64,000 nucleotides of DNA. Source: Nocardiopsis alba DSM 43377 (GTDB lineage Bacteria > Actinomycetota > Actinomycetes > Streptosporangiales > Streptosporangiaceae). Positions 60,927 to 64,000 of this stretch are shown here, in pieces. Under the pieces are notes generated by a model. It made no database searches. It was given only the letters and a program-made list of their open reading frames with translations, and was not told the origin of the DNA. Made by a program: the position numbers and the translations under genes. The first letter of the stretch is position 1, and each line of letters begins with the position of its first letter. The stretch lies in contig NZ_ANAC01000007.1 of the NCBI RefSeq assembly GCF_000341225.1, positions 248,001 to 312,000 on the forward strand, written 5' to 3'.

Positions 60927-63404
60927 CTACTCCGGTGGGCGGGGCTCGGCGCGCTCCACGATGACGACGGTGCCCTCGGTACCGTCGATCCGCAGCAGGT
61001 CGCCGGTGTGGATGGCCTCGGTGGCGTCGCGCACGCAGATCACCGCCGGGATGCCGTACTCGCGGGCGACGGTGGGGCCGTGCGCGATCGGCGATCCCGT
61101 GTCGCTCACCAGACCGGCGGCGGTCATGAACAGCGGGGTCCAGCCGGGGTCCGTGGTCGGCGCCACGAGGATCTCCCCGGGCTCCACCCGCGCCCCCATG
61201 GGATCCACCACGACCCGGGCCCGGCCCTCGGCCCGCCCCGGAGAGGCAGGGGCCCCGGCCAGTCCTCCGGCCTCCACCGGCGGGGGCGGCAGGGTGGCGA
61301 CCACGTCGGTTCCGTCGGTCAACAGGGCACCGGGAACACTCTTCCTGCGCAGTTCACGCAGGTGGAAGCGGCGGCGTTCGGCCACCAGCGCCCGACGGTC
61401 GAGACCCTCTGCGGCGGTCGCCCGTGCCTCGTCGACCTCCAGGAAGAAGAGGTCGTCGGCGCGCTCCAACAACCCTCGCGAGGCCAGATCCTCCCCGGCC
61501 AGGAGGAGCTGTCGACGCATCTCGGCGAAGGGCACCAGCCAGGCGAACTTGGCGTACTCCCGCATGCCGCCCAGCTCGCGGGAGCGGCGCATGAGGAAGG
61601 CGGCGATCCGGCCGCGCACCGGGCGGAGCCGTTCCGCGCGCGCGGAGAGCCTCGTGAGTTCGGCCTCGGCCGCTGCCGCCGCCCGCTGGAAGCGCAGGTC
61701 CGGGGCCTGGTCCGGGTCGGTCGAACGCAGATAGTTGGCGATCGTGGCGAAGACGGGCGCGGGATCCTCCCGCCACCGGGGCACCCCGATGTCCACCTCG
61801 GCGGCGGTCCGATGCCCGTAGGCGTCGAGGAAACCCTCCAGGCCGATGTCGGGCAGTTCTCCGGCCGCGTAACGGGCGGCGAGCTCCTCCGGAGGCGTCC
61901 GGGAGAACAGGTCGCCGTGCCCCCGGGCCCGCAGGGTGACCCGCCACAGCTCCAGGTCCATCTCCGTGGTCACGTTGTGGGGCAGGCCGCCCAGGACGGT
62001 GTCGGTCTCCTTCTTCGAGGCGATACCGGAGAGCAGGGCGGCCGGGATCGTATTGGCCAGGATCCCGGCGAACACCGGAACGATCGTCTCCATGAGCTCG
62101 TCGCCGAGCATTCGAGAGAAGGCCTCGCCCAGGACCCAGTCCAGCCGTTCCCGAGCATCGGCCCCGGGGCCGGGACCCCGCATCGTGCGCAGGCGGGCGA
62201 CCGCGGCGTGGGCACGGGCCCGGGCATCGGTGGGCCGGAGTAGAGAACGCCCGACCCCGACCAGGGCGGCGGGGATCAGGGTGCGGGCCAGGGAGGCCAC
62301 GGTCCGCCCCGAGAACGGCGGGCCGGGGCGGGGGGAGAAGCGCGGATCGTCCAGCAGGTGTTCCACCGCCCGACGGATGTGCGGACCGTACACCTCGAGG
62401 CCCGCCGGCACCCTCGCGTGCAGCCACCGGTTGCGCAGGAACGGTGTGAGGTCGATGTAGAGCCGGCGCCCGATGTCGACCATGAGGGAGGAGGAGCTCC
62501 GAGGGGCGTCGCCCGTCCCTTCGATCGACCACCAGCGGACCCACACCTCTTGGAGCAGGGTCAGCCCCATGGGGGTGAAGGGGCGCAGCATGCCCTGCAT
62601 GTGCCCCACCTCCATGTACAGGCGGGGCGGGTCGGGCGGGTCCTGGGGCGGGACGGGGAAGAGCGTGGTGATGGGGCGGGACTGGAGCAGCCACAGGTCC
62701 CCCTCGCGGTCGTAGGCCCATTCGGCGTCCTGGGGCGCGTCGAAGTGCTCCTGGAGTCGGCGTCCGGCCGCGGCCAGTTCGGTGACCTGGGCCCCGGTGA
62801 GGCAACCTTCGACGTCGCCGACCGGGCGTCCGTCCTCGGCGGCGTAGTGGTCCGGTTCGGTCGAGCCGTCGACGACCCCGGTGCCCAGGCCGCGGACCGC
62901 GTCCACCACGGTCCGGGTCCGGGTTCCGGTGAGCGGGTCGGCGGTGAACATGACGCCGGCCGTGGCGGCGTCCACCATCTTCTGGACCACGACCGCCATG
63001 CGCACGTCGGCCCGGTCGATGCCGTTGGCCCTGCGGTAGGAGACGGCGCGCTCGTTGTCGAGGGAGTCCCGACAGCGTCGGACGGCGTCCACGACGGCGT
63101 CATCGCCCTCGACGTTCAGGTAGGTGTCCTGCTGTCCGGCGAAGCTGGCGTCGGGCAGGTCCTCGGCGGTGGCGCTGGAGCGCACCGCGACCGGGCCGCG
63201 TCCCATCCGGCCGTAGGCCCGGACGATCTCCTCGGCGGGCACCTCTTCGGTGTCGAAGGCCGCGGTGGTGACGCAGAACCCCGGTGGGACCCGTTCACCG
63301 GCCGCGATCATCTCCCCCAGATTCGCGGCCTTGCCCCCGACCAGTGTCCCCATGTCCCGACGCACGTCGGCGAGGTCGATGACGGTGACGGCTTCCCTGT
63401 CCAT
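60927..63404 (-). CDS. rifampicin phosphotransferase-like PEP/pyruvate-binding enzyme
   Basis: Encodes about 825 aa. The N-terminal ATP-binding half (GTLVGGKAANLGEM; AVRSSATAEDLPDASFAGQQ; WLLQSRPITTLF) precedes a helical middle part beginning LYMEVGHMQGMLRPFTPMG, as in rifampicin phosphotransferase. A swivelling His domain ends it (DTGSPIAHGPTVARE, His775). In Rph the His carries phosphate from ATP to the antibiotic. The layout and length fit Rph better than PEP synthase, but true substrate is unproven. ATG 63404 has GAAGGG seven bases upstream. Confidence 0.8.
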   Translation of the reverse strand: MDREAVTVIDLADVRRDMGTLVGGKAANLGEMIAAGERVPPGFCVTTAAFDTEEVPAEEIVRAYGRMGRGPVAVRSSATAEDLPDASFAGQQDTYLNVEGDDAVVDAVRRCRDSLDNERAVSYRRANGIDRADVRMAVVVQKMVDAATAGVMFTADPLTGTRTRTVVDAVRGLGTGVVDGSTEPDHYAAEDGRPVGDVEGCLTGAQVTELAAAGRRLQEHFDAPQDAEWAYDREGDLWLLQSRPITTLFPVPPQDPPDPPRLYMEVGHMQGMLRPFTPMGLTLLQEVWVRWWSIEGTGDAPRSSSSLMVDIGRRLYIDLTPFLRNRWLHARVPAGLEVYGPHIRRAVEHLLDDPRFSPRPGPPFSGRTVASLARTLIPAALVGVGRSLLRPTDARARAHAAVARLRTMRGPGPGADARERLDWVLGEAFSRMLGDELMETIVPVFAGILANTIPAALLSGIASKKETDTVLGGLPHNVTTEMDLELWRVTLRARGHGDLFSRTPPEELAARYAAGELPDIGLEGFLDAYGHRTAAEVDIGVPRWREDPAPVFATIANYLRSTDPDQAPDLRFQRAAAAAEAELTRLSARAERLRPVRGRIAAFLMRRSRELGGMREYAKFAWLVPFAEMRRQLLLAGEDLASRGLLERADDLFFLEVDEARATAAEGLDRRALVAERRRFHLRELRRKSVPGALLTDGTDVVATLPPPPVEAGGLAGAPASPGRAEGRARVVVDPMGARVEPGEILVAPTTDPGWTPLFMTAAGLVSDTGSPIAHGPTVAREYGIPAVICVRDATEAIHTGDLLRIDGTEGTVVIVERAEPRPPE

Positions 63405-63517
63405 CGGAGGGCCCTTCCACGAGGTACCGGTCGTCGCGGGCGGCTCCGTGGCGTGGCTCGGCCGGGGCGCGTCCATGGAGGAGTCTTCCCAGAAGAACGC
63501 CCGCGCTCACCCATGGT

Positions 63518-63532
63518 TAGTCTGGGGTCATG
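63518..63532 (+). promoter_or_regulatory. leaderless-type promoter of the GrpB gene
   Basis: TAGTCT (63518-63523), six bases, then ATG at 63530. No ribosome binding site is visible. Confidence 0.5.
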
Positions 63533-64000
63533 CCGTCACGCGAGGAGATCACCCGTCACCACGAGGCCCCGTCCGATGACGACGTCTGGGTGCGGGGACG
63601 CCCCGATCCCGAGCCGATCCACGTGGTCGACCACGACCCCGAGTGGGCCGTATGGTTCTTCCAGGTGGCCGCGCTGGTCCGTTCCGCGCTCGGCGATCGG
63701 GTGAAGGACATCGAACACGTCGGTTCGACCGCGGTCCTCGGGCTGCCGGCCAAACCGATCATCGACGTCGACCTCACCGTCGACGACCCCGCCGACGAGG
63801 ACTCCTACGTGCCCGACCTGGAGGCGCGCGGTTTCGTCCTCACGGTGCGCGAACCGCTCTGGCACGAGCACCGCCTGCTCACGCTGGCCTCTCCAGCCGC
63901 CAACCTGCACGTGTTCGGCCCGGACTGCCCCGAACTCGTCCGGCACCGCATGTTCCGCGACCACCTCGCCTCCCACCCCGAGGACCTGGCCCTCTATCGG
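63530..64000 (+). CDS. GrpB family nucleotidyltransferase-like protein (cut by window edge)
   Basis: The frame runs from ATG 63530 off the right edge without a stop (157 codons). IEHVGSTAVLGLPAKPIIDV is the UPF0157/GrpB hallmark, a nucleotidyltransferase-fold variant with Gly-Ser motif and following Asp. NLHVFGPDCPELVRH and MFRDHLASHPEDLALY complete the family pattern. Biochemistry is mostly unknown. About 20-40 residues are probably missing at the C-terminus. Confidence 0.85.
   Translation, partial: MPSREEITRHHEAPSDDDVWVRGRPDPEPIHVVDHDPEWAVWFFQVAALVRSALGDRVKDIEHVGSTAVLGLPAKPIIDVDLTVDDPADEDSYVPDLEARGFVLTVREPLWHEHRLLTLASPAANLHVFGPDCPELVRHRMFRDHLASHPEDLALYR

Overview
The window is very GC-rich DNA with GTG/TTG starts, short intergenic gaps and strong GC-hairpin terminators. 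It is most likely chromosome from a filamentous actinomycete. The order hrdB - DUF7455 protein - parE - Cds1-like enzyme - beta-carbonic anhydrase - parC, together with actinobacterial families (DUF3145, DUF5998, DUF1707, Methyltransf_19) and a CelR/CebR-type operator before a GH81 glucanase, suggests Nocardiopsaceae (Nocardiopsis or Thermobifida relatives). That placement is inference. No rRNA, tRNA, CRISPR array, insertion sequence or phage gene was seen.

Layout. 1-9.7 kb: two SPFH membrane proteins, three small or membrane hypotheticals, RNase HII, a membrane-anchored double AAA+ ATPase, a sugar-nucleotide transferase and a tyrosine phosphatase. 9.7-14.4 kb: an unknown 556-aa protein, a small three-helix protein and a PAS-PAS-GAF-PP2C phosphatase. 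14.6-25.9 kb: the housekeeping core with the principal sigma factor HrdB, YaaA, topoisomerase IV (ParE and ParC, convergent), a Cds1-like cysteine desulfhydrase, a TPR protein and carbonic anhydrase. 26-36.6 kb: secreted GH81 beta-1,3-glucanase, RecQ-PRTase helicase, PfkB kinase, GNAT/acyl-CoA synthetase fusion, DUF5998 protein and enoyl-CoA hydratase.

36.6-41.7 kb holds an MBL hydrolase and then the most unusual locus: an apparent operon of an ECF-like sigma factor, a 133-aa beta-rich protein and a TPR-CHAT (caspase-like) protease, divergent from a DUF3145 gene. The parts resemble the protease/sigma output arm of type III-E CRISPR 'Craspase', but with no CRISPR components.

41.7-64 kb: an overlapping ATP-grasp/inositol-monophosphatase pair, a PEBP protein, a PucR-type regulator, a lipoprotein, a monooxygenase/aldo-keto reductase pair, an acyl-CoA synthetase, an FHA-HTH protein, a divergent lysG/lysE pair, a sirtuin, an orphan small gene under a CsoR/CstR-type palindrome, a PIG-L deacetylase, a Methyltransf_19 protein, pyruvate carboxylase, a DoxX-like protein, a rifampicin-phosphotransferase-like enzyme and a GrpB protein cut by the right edge.

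A recurring feature is start codons placed 6-7 bases after a TAnnnT-like hexamer, which points to many leaderless transcripts.
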